A stretch of 64,000 nucleotides of DNA from Catelliglobosispora koreensis DSM 44566 (GTDB lineage: Bacteria; Actinomycetota; Actinomycetes; Mycobacteriales; Micromonosporaceae): NCBI RefSeq assembly GCF_000379685.1, contig NZ_KB903290.1, positions 1 through 64,000 on the forward strand. Reading direction: 5' to 3'. The notes under the pieces are model-generated. The model was not told the origin of the DNA and did no database searches. It saw only the letters and a program-made list of their open reading frames with translations. The translations under genes were made by a program, and so were the position numbers. Every line of letters starts with the position of its first letter. Within the stretch, counting starts at the first letter, position 1. Shown in pieces: positions 36,314 through 44,467 of the stretch.

Positions 36314-37091
36314 GACCTTGGCAGCCAGGGCACCAGTACGTGACACGTTCGCCAAGATCGGTGTGTTTGATGGGAGTGCCGCAACGGCGGCACAGCCCAC
36401 GCCGGCCGTAGACGAACGTCGTCTCGCCGGGACGCACCGATCCGGTGGTGCTCTGCAGCCAGCGGCCCTTGTTAGCGGTCAGCAGACGGTGCGCGGTGTC
36501 GGCAAGTGCACGCAGATCACCGGCTTCGCGCACCGGAGCCCACGGCGAAACCCTGTGCAGGAACAGAATTTCGGCCTTGTAGAGGTTGCCGATCCCGGCC
36601 AGATTGCGCTGGTCGAGCAGCGCTTGCGCGATCGTCTCCGAACCGTGAGCCGACAGCCTGCGCGCGGCCTCATCGGCGTCCCAGTTGGGGCCGAGCAAGT
36701 CGGGGCCCAGGTGACCTATGAGTTCGTGCTCGTGCTCACTGCGTACCAACTTGAGATCGTGAAGATGAAAACCGACGGCCGTGACCTCGCCGCTGCGCAG
36801 CACCACCCGGATGGTGTGGGCGGGCCTGGCTCCCCAGCGCTGGCCCGGCTGATAAAGCCGCCACGTGCCGTCCATGCGCAGGTGTGAATGCAGCGTCATC
36901 CGCCGGTCCTGAGGCGACGCCAGCCGCATCAGCAGATGCTTGCCGTAGGACGCGACCTCCAGCACGGTATAGCCCACCAGACTGACCGTCGCCAGCTGCG
37001 GCACCCGAAAGTCCGAACCGGACAGCACCTTGCCCGCGAGCGCTTCATTCAGCTGCTGAGCGTGATTCCAGACGGTGTCGCCTTCAGGCAC
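36297..37091 (-). CDS. Fpg/Nei-family DNA glycosylase (endonuclease VIII-like)
   Basis: 264 residues. After the initiator, PEGDTVW gives the catalytic Pro1/Glu2 of the mature N-terminus; the helix-two-turn-helix is in ALLDQRNLAGIGNLYKAEILF, and the C-terminal zinc finger is C-R-R-C ... C-P-G-C (CRRCGTPIKHTDLGERVTYWCPGC). It excises oxidised pyrimidines or other damaged bases and cleaves the abasic site. GTG 37091 has TAGCCT 6 nt upstream (37098-37103, minus strand), so the promoter sits in the last codons of the neighbouring gene. Confidence 0.93.
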   Translation of the reverse strand: MPEGDTVWNHAQQLNEALAGKVLSGSDFRVPQLATVSLVGYTVLEVASYGKHLLMRLASPQDRRMTLHSHLRMDGTWRLYQPGQRWGARPAHTIRVVLRSGEVTAVGFHLHDLKLVRSEHEHELIGHLGPDLLGPNWDADEAARRLSAHGSETIAQALLDQRNLAGIGNLYKAEILFLHRVSPWAPVREAGDLRALADTAHRLLTANKGRWLQSTTGSVRPGETTFVYGRRGLCRRCGTPIKHTDLGERVTYWCPGCQGPKPPR

Positions 37092-37100
37092 AGCTCAAGG

Positions 37101-38948
37101 CTACGGAAGTGTGGCCAGAATCAGCAGCCGACTCTCGAAGTGCAACTGCTCTTGAGCGATGATCAGCAGGTTCCGGCCAGACTCGTCGGCAGCCATCAGC
37201 CAGCGCGGCGGTGGGGTATGAGCGGCGAATCCGCCCTCTGGCGATAAGACCGCGAGCAGGGAAGTGCTGTCACGTTCCGTGCACGTCGCGTCTTGGCAGG
37301 TGTGCAGGGCGAGCCAGCTGCGCACCGCTGACGGCTCACCGACATGAATCGAGGGCTCCTTTGTGCGGCGGAGCGACAGGGCGGTAAAACGGTCGCCCGC
37401 AGGAGCGGAGGCGAGCAGTTCGTGGGCCCTGTCGCAGGTGGAAGAGCAGGGCGGTGGGACTTTCTGAGCGAGTGGCATGAAATCGTCAGCCGATGGCATT
37501 CCCGCCGCGGTAGCGCCGAACTCAGCCAGTCCGAAGTGGACACATCCTATGGTTTCGCACCAGGCCACCCAGGCGGACTGGGGCTGTGACGGTGGCCGGA
37601 AAAAGACGATAGGCCGCCCGTCACGGGCAGAACCGACCGCGAGATAGTCCGATAGCACGGCTCGCGTCTCGCTGCGGTCGGTGCTGGCCGGGATCTTTCC
37701 GAAAACGGTAATCCCTGGATCGGCGCACACCTCGTCAGTACAGCGGACCATTCCCAGCTCAATGGAATCGTCTACCTCTTTGACGGTGGGAATCATCAAA
37801 GTGCTGTTGACCGTCGACAGAGCGAGATCGGTCATCCTGACGTCCCGCAACGCTGGCAGAGGTTCCTGCGTGCTCGCGCATAGCCTCAGGCCCGTGGTGC
37901 ACCGCTGCAAGCGCCCGTATCCAACCGTGAAGACCACCCCGTCACGATTGATGGCGGCACCGCTGGCGCGATGCGGCAACGCGGTGGGGTCGATGTCCTG
38001 GCAGCGCTCGTCCTGGCAGTCGTAAATGGCTTCGCCGCCAACGATGACTGGATGGCCACCGGCCGGCCAGGCGACCGCGAGTGGCTGATAAGGCATAGGT
38101 TCCGTGGCTCTTTGAACCGTTACAACCTGCAAGCCCGGCAACGTGCCAGATTGGCTGACCGCCGTGGCCAGCAGCGCCGGTGCGATGAGCCCAGCAACGA
38201 CCATAGGCACGTATCGAAGCCCTGAATGCGGGTGCGGCGCACGGGCTGGCGTGGGTAGCGGGGGCAGGAGCTGCTGGCGCATCCAGTAGAGCGTGAGGAT
38301 CTGAAGGTAAGCGACGATGCCGCAGCCCAGGGTCTGTGCCAGCACCAGGGCGAATCCGCCCACGGTGCCATCGAGCTTGGCCGACGCCTCGTTGAGTAGC
38401 CAGATCACCGCCGCTGGCGGCAGGACGAGCCCGGCGAAGCTCATCGTCACGGTGGAGGTGGCATTGGCTCGCATCAGCGTCACGGCACGATTCAGCGCAC
38501 CTTGAGGCTGTTCCAGCGCCGCAACCGGAATGGCCACTAAGAGCGGGGCGATGAGGCGCAAGGTCACGATGAGGATGACTAGGCCCGCGATCAGCAACAA
38601 CATTGGCTGACCGAAGCTCAGAAAGGCGATGAGCAGCATGCCCAGCACCAATGCGATGGCACTGGCCAGCACAGCTCCGATGGCCATCGGCATGGCTTTG
38701 AGCGCACGGGCCGTTGGCTGAGATTCCTTGCCGTCCAGCACGATAAGGCCGCGCACGATCAGAAACACCCAGCCCACGACGGTCAAAATCAGCCCGGTCC
38801 AGCCGCCCGTCCCCAAGCGCAGCACGCCGTTGACCACAGCCGCCTCATCGGCGGAAAACAATAGCTGCCAAACGGTTTGCGCTAGCAGAAGCAGTGCCAG
38901 TGTCAAAGCGAGCGACGATGGCAAACGCCGGGCGGGGGTCAAGGTCAC
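37101..38948 (-). CDS. Large membrane protein with Cys-motif extracellular region, function unknown
   Basis: 615 residues. The first about 290 residues contain six or seven hydrophobic segments. The C-terminal about 320 residues are soluble and carry a recurring two-Cys loop about every 55-65 residues: CQDERC, RCTDEVC, PCSSTC and CQDATC, each after a strand such as AVAWPAGGHPVIVGGEAIYD. This suggests a disulfide-stabilised beta-propeller outside the cell, homologous blades by inference. The start at GTG 38948 is fixed by TATCGT (38955-38960, minus strand) 6 nt upstream; the open frame continues to 39071 but would add non-family-like sequence. Confidence 0.7.
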   Translation of the reverse strand: MTLTPARRLPSSLALTLALLLLAQTVWQLLFSADEAAVVNGVLRLGTGGWTGLILTVVGWVFLIVRGLIVLDGKESQPTARALKAMPMAIGAVLASAIALVLGMLLIAFLSFGQPMLLLIAGLVILIVTLRLIAPLLVAIPVAALEQPQGALNRAVTLMRANATSTVTMSFAGLVLPPAAVIWLLNEASAKLDGTVGGFALVLAQTLGCGIVAYLQILTLYWMRQQLLPPLPTPARAPHPHSGLRYVPMVVAGLIAPALLATAVSQSGTLPGLQVVTVQRATEPMPYQPLAVAWPAGGHPVIVGGEAIYDCQDERCQDIDPTALPHRASGAAINRDGVVFTVGYGRLQRCTTGLRLCASTQEPLPALRDVRMTDLALSTVNSTLMIPTVKEVDDSIELGMVRCTDEVCADPGITVFGKIPASTDRSETRAVLSDYLAVGSARDGRPIVFFRPPSQPQSAWVAWCETIGCVHFGLAEFGATAAGMPSADDFMPLAQKVPPPCSSTCDRAHELLASAPAGDRFTALSLRRTKEPSIHVGEPSAVRSWLALHTCQDATCTERDSTSLLAVLSPEGGFAAHTPPPRWLMAADESGRNLLIIAQEQLHFESRLLILATLP

Positions 38949-39030
38949 GACGGCACGATAGCGGGGAGCTGCCAGTTCGTGGGGGCGGCCGGCCCGAAGG
39001 GTCTCACGGGCCGGCCGCTGGAGGAGAAAG

Positions 39031-39660
39031 CTAGGCCGCTCGCCACATGGCGCGGAAGCCGGCCGCTTCACCGTCGATCCAGCGCTGAGTGTCTTCTTTG
39101 GACGCTCGCGTGGGACGGTGGGCGATGCCGCGCCGGATGTCGACGATGACAGGGGTGGCTTGCGGGAGAATCTGGTCGATTTGGCTGGCCATGAGGTGAC
39201 TCATGGCGGTCAGCGTTTCGTCGCTGGGCTCGTGCTCATCGAAGTAAAGGCGGACAGCTTCACGCTGGCCGCTGTCGCGCAACAGGCCAAAGTGGGCGCT
39301 GACTTTGACGGGAAGTCCACTGATGATGCCGATCGCGTCGTGGACGGGCAGCAGGCTGGCGTCGCCCGGGGTGCCCAGATCGCGCAGGTAGATTTTGGCG
39401 CCCTCGGCGAGCGTGGCGTAAAGGCGCTGCCAGCGCGGGTGGACGGTGTGCACCACCTTGGCGATGTGGGTGCCGCCGGTGCGGAACTGAATGTCGGCTT
39501 TCAGGGCTTTGATGAATTGGCCGTGCGGGTTGAAACCGCCGCCGCTTTCGCGTTGCTTGCGCAGCCCCCCGACGAAGGTTGCCTTGGCGGGACCGGTGCG
39601 CCCGATATACCGGGCAAAGCTGAGCATGGTGGCGTATGGCAGCACTTCTTGGGTGGTCAT
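39031..39660 (-). CDS. Hypothetical protein, function unknown
   Basis: 209 residues, no signal or membrane segment. Segments such as SFARYIGRTGPAKATFVGGLRKQRESGGGFNPHGQFIKALKADIQF and AVRLYFDEHEPSDETLTAMSHLMASQIDQIL show normal amino-acid use, but I cannot name a family. GAGGAG about 10 nt before ATG 39660 supports the start. A 20-bp dyad (39691-39710) lies in its promoter region. Confidence 0.65.
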   Translation of the reverse strand: MTTQEVLPYATMLSFARYIGRTGPAKATFVGGLRKQRESGGGFNPHGQFIKALKADIQFRTGGTHIAKVVHTVHPRWQRLYATLAEGAKIYLRDLGTPGDASLLPVHDAIGIISGLPVKVSAHFGLLRDSGQREAVRLYFDEHEPSDETLTAMSHLMASQIDQILPQATPVIVDIRRGIAHRPTRASKEDTQRWIDGEAAGFRAMWRAA

Positions 39661-39690
39661 GTCCTCGGCTCCTCGCAGGTCAGCGCCTCT

Positions 39691-39710
39691 ATTAGTACAC
39701 ACATTCTAAT
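39691..39710. promoter_or_regulatory. 20-bp AT-rich dyad upstream of a hypothetical gene
   Basis: ATTAG (39691-39695) and CTAAT (39706-39710) flank a TACACACATT core, forming a 20-bp imperfect palindrome with 5-bp arms, 30 nt upstream of the minus-strand gene start at 39660. It is unusually AT-rich for this DNA and could bind a MarR- or GntR-like protein. Confidence 0.35.
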
Positions 39711-39734
39711 CGAGAACGCTGACTTTTCCCACCC

Positions 39735-40406
39735 CTATCGCCGCATGTACCAGGTCGCCATGGAGACAGTTTTGAAGCCCAGTTTTTCGTACAGCGGCTG
39801 ACCGTCGAGGGTCGCGACGAGGACCGCTTTACGGGTGGGGCAAGCCGCGATCGTGTGCGTCATGATCGCGCGGGCGAGGCCGTGGCCGCGGTGTTCAGGC
39901 AACGTCGCCAGCAGGTAGATCCCGACGGACTGCCCGTCGTCGAAACCGTATCCGGCGGCGGCCGGGACGCCATCACGTTCCGATAGCCAGAAGTGCCAGC
40001 CGGGAAGCTCCAAAATGGACGGTGGAAACCCGGCGATCGCGGGGAACCCGTCAACGATCACCTTCGTGGCGTCGGCGAACGATACGGTGTCGACGCGGGC
40101 CGCGTCGCCCGTGGCCACGATGGGGCCGGGCGGGCGGACCATGACCGGCATGTGTTTGAGGACAACACCTTCGGGCAGCGGACCGTCGGCTGGTACGCCG
40201 AAGGAGTCCTCGGCGACCACGGCTTTGGATCGCGGCTCGGCAAGAATCAGCTCGCAGATCACCTGGGACGGCACCGGTTTGGTGGTCACGAACCGGGTCA
40301 CGTGCTCACGTTCGCCGCGCACAACGCCCGGGGCTGGTTCGGTGATGGGGACCAGGCTGGCCAGCAGGGCGACAGAATTATCGATGTAGCGCTCCGGCTC
40401 GATCAT
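39735..40406 (-). CDS. GNAT-family acetyltransferase
   Basis: 223 residues. The N-terminal half is family-variable; the C-terminal GNAT core has VGIYLLATLPEHRGHGLARAIMTHTIAAC and ATLDGQPLYEKLGFKTVSMATWY. The substrate is unknown. ATG 40406 is preceded by TAGACT (40413-40418, minus strand) at 6 nt, predicting leaderless translation. The divergent membrane-protein gene starts only 23 bp away. Confidence 0.83.
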   Translation of the reverse strand: MIEPERYIDNSVALLASLVPITEPAPGVVRGEREHVTRFVTTKPVPSQVICELILAEPRSKAVVAEDSFGVPADGPLPEGVVLKHMPVMVRPPGPIVATGDAARVDTVSFADATKVIVDGFPAIAGFPPSILELPGWHFWLSERDGVPAAAGYGFDDGQSVGIYLLATLPEHRGHGLARAIMTHTIAACPTRKAVLVATLDGQPLYEKLGFKTVSMATWYMRR

Positions 40407-40429
40407 TTCCGGAGTCTATTATCACCGCC
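40407..40429. promoter_or_regulatory. 23-bp divergent intergenic region with two overlapping -10 boxes
   Basis: On the minus strand TAGACT (40413-40418) lies 6 nt before ATG 40406. On the plus strand TATTAT (40417-40422) lies 7 nt before ATG 40430. The two hexamers share 2 bp, and each promoter's -35 region must lie in the other gene's coding sequence. Confidence 0.7.
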
Positions 40430-41329
40430 ATGGACGCGCTGAGGCTGCTGTTGCGGCACTGGCCGGTGCTGTTCGCGCTGATGTTCGGCGCTGTCGCGGC
40501 GCACGAGGCCGTGCTGCGTGCGGCCGGCGTTGTCGCGCGCTGGCATCCGGTGCCGGCGATTCTGTTGCTGCCGCTGGCCGCGGGCTGTCTCGCGGCCGCG
40601 TTGCTGCTGATGTTGCGCACCGTTGGGCCGCCCGGTGCCAGGCGCGGGATCGAACTTGTTCCATTCACGGTGGTCTACTTCTCCACCGGACTTTTCGCCA
40701 GCCCGCCCGAGGCGGCCACTGTCTTGAGCAGATGGCTGATGGCGTGCCTGGCCGTGGTGTCGGGGCTGGCGTGGCTGGGCGTGCGGTTCTGGAACACAGC
40801 CGAGCGCCGCCAGCGCTACACCAAAGTGTTGCTGTATCACGGTTTTGGGATAGCGGCGCTGGTGTGGGCGGCCGGGGCGGTGGTGCTCACGGCACAGACC
40901 CCGGCCGGGCAGAAAATCCTCGAACCGGTGCCGCAGTGGGCCGAGCACGCGGCCGCTGTGCTGCTTATTCCGGCGGCGTGGCTATGGCTGGCCATCAGTG
41001 TGTTCTGGCATCGGGTGCACCGCGCCGACTTCGTTCAGGCCGCGTTCTTCGTGCTCGCCTATGCGGTGCTCACCCTTGGTGGCGCTTGGTTGTGGGAGCT
41101 GGAGCGGCTCATCGCCGGGCCGCAGCACGCGACACAGGTCGCTGGGCTGCTGCCGAGAGTCAACTTGGTGTTCGTGCTCGTGCTCACGGTTTGTTTCGCC
41201 GCGATGGCAGCGGCGAAATCAGGGCCGCGTCAGCCGCGCATAGTCCTCACCAGTCACCGTGAGACGGACCGCGACGGGTTCGGCTCCGGCTGGGGTGACG
41301 AAGAAGACGAACGTTTGATACCGGCGTAG
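40430..41329 (+). CDS. Multi-pass membrane protein, function unknown
   Basis: 299 residues with about seven hydrophobic helices (for example VLFALMFGAVAAHEAVL, PAILLLPLAAGCLAAALLLML, YHGFGIAALVWAAGAVVLT and NLVFVLVLTVCFAAMAAA) and an acidic C-terminal tail (GSGWGDEEDERLIPA). No family recognised. The start is leaderless (TATTAT at 40417). Its last 111 nt overlap the convergent gene at 41219. Confidence 0.72.
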   Translation: MDALRLLLRHWPVLFALMFGAVAAHEAVLRAAGVVARWHPVPAILLLPLAAGCLAAALLLMLRTVGPPGARRGIELVPFTVVYFSTGLFASPPEAATVLSRWLMACLAVVSGLAWLGVRFWNTAERRQRYTKVLLYHGFGIAALVWAAGAVVLTAQTPAGQKILEPVPQWAEHAAAVLLIPAAWLWLAISVFWHRVHRADFVQAAFFVLAYAVLTLGGAWLWELERLIAGPQHATQVAGLLPRVNLVFVLVLTVCFAAMAAAKSGPRQPRIVLTSHRETDRDGFGSGWGDEEDERLIPA

Positions 41330-41734
41330 GGTCGCGTCTTCGGCGGTGCAGCCGGTCGCCGGGATCTGGGCACCGGACAGTTCAAAAGGCTTAGGTGTGA
41401 ACAGCCGGCCCTGACTGTCCTCTAACGACAGACGGCAGTCTTTGAGGGCCGCTTGGTCTTCGGTGTCGTATTCGACGACGGCCCGCCAGGCCGCGATGCC
41501 ATCGGGGAGTTTGAGGAATCCGCCTTTGGTGTCGCGGACATCCTTGGCGGGGGCGACTTCCAGCAGGCGCACGCGTCCTCCCGCGTAGCTCGCCCAGCCG
41601 TCTTGGGCCACGGTGACGGCTTTCGGCGTACCCACTGGGGTGTTTTCAAGGTGGACGGCCAGAAAGGCGGCGACGGCAGGGACTAGCGCGAGGATGCCCC
41701 AGAGGTTGCGCCTTCCCCATCCGTGCTGGTTCAT
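41219..41734 (-). CDS. Membrane-anchored exported protein, third gene of operon
   Basis: 171 residues. One N-terminal helix (about 11-27) anchors an exterior beta-type domain (GGRVRLLEVAPAKDVRD ... AAWRAVVEYDTEDQAALKDCRLSLEDSQGRLFTP ... TFVFFVTPAGAEPVAVRLTV) resembling DUF4352/immunoglobulin-like lipoprotein domains; two Cys may pair. ATG 41734 overlaps the stop of the previous gene (ATGA). The final 111 nt are antisense to the 3' end of the membrane-protein gene at 40430. Confidence 0.72.
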   Translation of the reverse strand: MNQHGWGRRNLWGILALVPAVAAFLAVHLENTPVGTPKAVTVAQDGWASYAGGRVRLLEVAPAKDVRDTKGGFLKLPDGIAAWRAVVEYDTEDQAALKDCRLSLEDSQGRLFTPKPFELSGAQIPATGCTAEDATLRRYQTFVFFVTPAGAEPVAVRLTVTGEDYARLTRP

Positions 41735-42291
41735 GGTTTCACCGTGATCTGCATGATGTCGGTCTGTTCGTCGCCGGGTCCCGGTGCGGTGACCGGCAGG
41801 CGGATGACCGCGCCGAGCGGGTTGTATGCCGTGGGCGCGAATTCGGCGGTCAGGCCGCTCAGCGGTCCGGGCACTTCGAAGGCGAGGTCGGCTTCCAGGG
41901 TGATGCCGGGCTGCAGCAGGCGGGTGCCGTCGATGAGGGCCTGCCCGAGGCGCTTGCTGGCCAGATAGGTGTTGCCTTCGGCGTCGATGAGCTGGGCGTG
42001 GGCGATCGTGACCGGTTCGCGGGCGGCGCTGACGCGCACGGTCAAAACGATCCATGCCGCTTGGGTGCTGTGCACGGAGGTGCCGACTTTTACCGCGTTT
42101 GACTGTCTAACCGCGACGATGGTGATGTTGGCCGGGCCGCCGGAGCTGATCGCGAACGGGCGATGTGTCGGCGGCGGCTGAATCAGTGTGATCACGAGAG
42201 CGGTGATGAGCGCGGCGGCCGCGGCGATGATGCCGCCGGTCTGCTCCAGCGCCAGCGTTAGCCAGCCGTTGTGGCGGTGCCTGCCTTTCAT
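41731..42291 (-). CDS. Membrane-anchored exported protein, second gene of operon
   Basis: 186 residues. After a basic N-terminus (MKGRHRHNGW) one helix (about 19-38) is followed by an exterior beta-rich domain (AISSGGPANITIVAVRQSNAVKVG ... AAWIVLTVRVSAAREPVTIAHAQLIDAEGNTYLAS), DUF4352-like in pattern: conserved aromatic W-I-V-L strand and late G-x-T-L. It overlaps its neighbours by 4 nt on each side. Confidence 0.72.
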   Translation of the reverse strand: MKGRHRHNGWLTLALEQTGGIIAAAAALITALVITLIQPPPTHRPFAISSGGPANITIVAVRQSNAVKVGTSVHSTQAAWIVLTVRVSAAREPVTIAHAQLIDAEGNTYLASKRLGQALIDGTRLLQPGITLEADLAFEVPGPLSGLTAEFAPTAYNPLGAVIRLPVTAPGPGDEQTDIMQITVKP

Positions 42292-42821
42292 GCTTTTTCC
42301 TTAGCGGCAGCAGTCACGGTTACGGTCGCGGCGAGCCCAGAGGGTGCCCATCGCTCGGCACCGGTGTCGCTGAGCGGCATGGCCGTAAAGCCGGGAATGT
42401 CCACTGTGGCCTGTGCGGGAGCCTGCGTGCCGGCCCGCTGTTCCCAGCAGAACGCCAGATCTTCGGGCAGCCCGGGCAGCAGTGGCCCGCCGGTGCTGGT
42501 GTCGCGTACCAGGTAGACCTGTGGTTCTTCGCTCACCAAACCGGCGACATTGCGCAGCCGCAACCCGTTGGGCAGCGACGGCCAGCTTTGGGTGCCGGTC
42601 TTTTCGAACGTGGCGATAACGATGATCCAGTGGTTGGCCGGGTCGGTCAGCGTGAACCGGGCGGGGGTGGGCTGCAGGTGTTTGACGGTGACCCGAAACG
42701 GTCCACTGTCGACAGCCGTCCCACCGCTGAGCAGGGGAGCGGCGCCTGGCTGGGCAAGGTAAAGGGCGAGGGCTAACGCGGCGATCGCCGCGGCCGCAGC
42801 GAAGCCTGGCCACTTGCGCAC
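42288..42821 (-). CDS. Membrane-anchored exported protein, first gene of operon
   Basis: 177 residues: one N-terminal helix (about 7-24) and an exterior domain (FRVTVKHLQPTPARFTLTDPANHWIIVIATFEKTGTQSWPSLPNGLRLRN) with the W-I-V-I strand shared with the next gene. GTG 42821 is preferred to ATG 42833 because TATGCT (42829-42834, minus strand), a hexamer used at other starts here, lies 7 nt upstream of the GTG and contains the ATG. The three genes are translationally coupled and probably form one complex or related receptors at the cell surface. Confidence 0.72.
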   Translation of the reverse strand: MRKWPGFAAAAAIAALALALYLAQPGAAPLLSGGTAVDSGPFRVTVKHLQPTPARFTLTDPANHWIIVIATFEKTGTQSWPSLPNGLRLRNVAGLVSEEPQVYLVRDTSTGGPLLPGLPEDLAFCWEQRAGTQAPAQATVDIPGFTAMPLSDTGAERWAPSGLAATVTVTAAAKEKA

Positions 42822-42918
42822 GCACGGCAGCATAGCGGCCGAGGGCCGCGCCGGGGAGTTTCATTTTCTGTAACGTGAATGTAGAAATACTTCAGGGGTC
42901 GATGGTAGTAAATGGCTC

Positions 42919-44457
42919 ATGAGAAAGGTGAGCCGCCGGACCTTTGTCCTAGGTGGACTCGCTGTGGCTGGAGCAACCGCTGCTACCGCCGCCGCAGCCG
43001 CCCCTAGTGTGCTGGCAACGACTCCGTACCCCTTCAAACTTGGCGTAGCCTCCGGGGAACCACTGCCTGACGGCGTGGTGCTCTGGACGCGCCTGGCCCC
43101 GTCACCCCTCAACGCCGATGGCCAGGGTGGCATGCCCAACGCCAACATCACCGTGGACTGGCAAGTGTCCACAAACGACAGATTCACGTCGCTGGCAGCC
43201 TCGGGTTCGGTGACGGCACTCTACGCCGACGCGCACTCGGTGCACGTCGAAGTCAGCGGCCTGAACCCCGACTTCGACTACTTCTACCGCTTCCGTGCTC
43301 AGGGCCACATTTCTCCCGTGGGCCGCACCCGCACGGCGCCCGCGTTTGGTGCCGCCGGGCGGGACCTGTTGATGGCCTTCGCCTCCTGCGCGCACTGGGA
43401 GGCCGGCTACTTCACCGCCTACCGGCGGCTGGCCGAGGACCGTCCAGAGCTCGTGCTGCACCTGGGGGACTACATCTACGAGGACGCGGCCACGGCCGGG
43501 TCGGTGCGCGAAAACGTTGGCGCTGAGATCGTTTCGCTGGCTGACTACCGGCGGCGCTACGCGCAGTACAAGATGGACCCCGATTTGCAGGCCGCGCACG
43601 CGATCGCGCCGTGGCTGTGCGTGCCAGACGACCATGAAGTAGAGAACAACTACGCCGGAACGGTCCGTGAAAACAACACTCCGGCCCTGACAGCGGCCCA
43701 ATGGACCGCGCGCCGCAGTGCCGCCTACCGCGCGTTGTGGGAGAACCTGCCGCTGCGCAACGCGCAAAAGTACAGCGGCAACAGCATTCCGCTCTTCCGC
43801 CGGATCCGCTGGGGATCACTGGCCACGTTCCACATGCTCGACGCCCGCCAGTACCGCCACGACCAAGCCTGCGGCGACGGCTGGAAGGTCTGCTCCGACG
43901 CCGACCTGGCGACCCGCTCCCTGCCCGGCAACGCGCAGGAGACATGGCTGCTCGACGGCCTGGGCCAGCGCCTGGGAACCTGGGACATCCTTGGCCAGCA
44001 AGTGTTTTTCGCCCGCCGATTCGATGCCGCCGGTGCGGCCTCGATGGACTCGTGGGATGGCTACCGTGCCTCACGTGCCCGCATCCAAAACGGCTGGGTC
44101 GCCCGTGGGGTGCGCAACCCGGTCGTGCTCACGGGCGATGTCCACCGCTCCTGGGGCAACAACCTCAAAGCCGATTACGCCAATGCCAACTCGGCTGTTA
44201 TCGGCACGGAGCTGGTGACCACCTCGATTTCCTCCGGTGGCAACGGATCCGGGTCCACGACCATCCCCGACGTGGCCAACAACCCACACCTGAAGTTCTA
44301 CTCCGACCACCGCGGCTACGTCCGCACGCTGATCACACCTACTCAGATCCAGGCCGATTTCCGTGCCGTGGCCACGGTTACCGAACACGGCGCCGCGGCG
44401 AGCACCCTGCGTTCCTTCGTCATCCAAGAGGGCCTTCCAGGCCTTCAAAACCTTTAG
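42919..44457 (+). CDS. phoD: Tat-exported PhoD-type alkaline phosphatase
   Basis: 512 residues. The twin-arginine signal SRRTFVLGGLAVAGA covers residues 5-32. The PhoD N-terminal domain (FKLGVASGEPLPDGVVLWTRL) precedes the metallophosphatase core with HLGDYIYED, PDDHEVENNYAG and TGDVHRSWGNN, which supply the iron/calcium ligands. It releases phosphate from extracellular phosphodiesters or monoesters. I saw no clear PHO box upstream. The following secreted-protein gene starts 10 nt after the stop and shares its ribosome binding site region, so they form an operon. Confidence 0.93.
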   Translation: MRKVSRRTFVLGGLAVAGATAATAAAAAPSVLATTPYPFKLGVASGEPLPDGVVLWTRLAPSPLNADGQGGMPNANITVDWQVSTNDRFTSLAASGSVTALYADAHSVHVEVSGLNPDFDYFYRFRAQGHISPVGRTRTAPAFGAAGRDLLMAFASCAHWEAGYFTAYRRLAEDRPELVLHLGDYIYEDAATAGSVRENVGAEIVSLADYRRRYAQYKMDPDLQAAHAIAPWLCVPDDHEVENNYAGTVRENNTPALTAAQWTARRSAAYRALWENLPLRNAQKYSGNSIPLFRRIRWGSLATFHMLDARQYRHDQACGDGWKVCSDADLATRSLPGNAQETWLLDGLGQRLGTWDILGQQVFFARRFDAAGAASMDSWDGYRASRARIQNGWVARGVRNPVVLTGDVHRSWGNNLKADYANANSAVIGTELVTTSISSGGNGSGSTTIPDVANNPHLKFYSDHRGYVRTLITPTQIQADFRAVATVTEHGAAASTLRSFVIQEGLPGLQNL

Positions 44458-44467
44458 GGGGTACGCG

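Noticed and set aside
42842-42918. PHO box upstream of phoD
   Set aside because: No GTTCACC-type direct repeats with 11-bp spacing are present in the 77 bp before the start.
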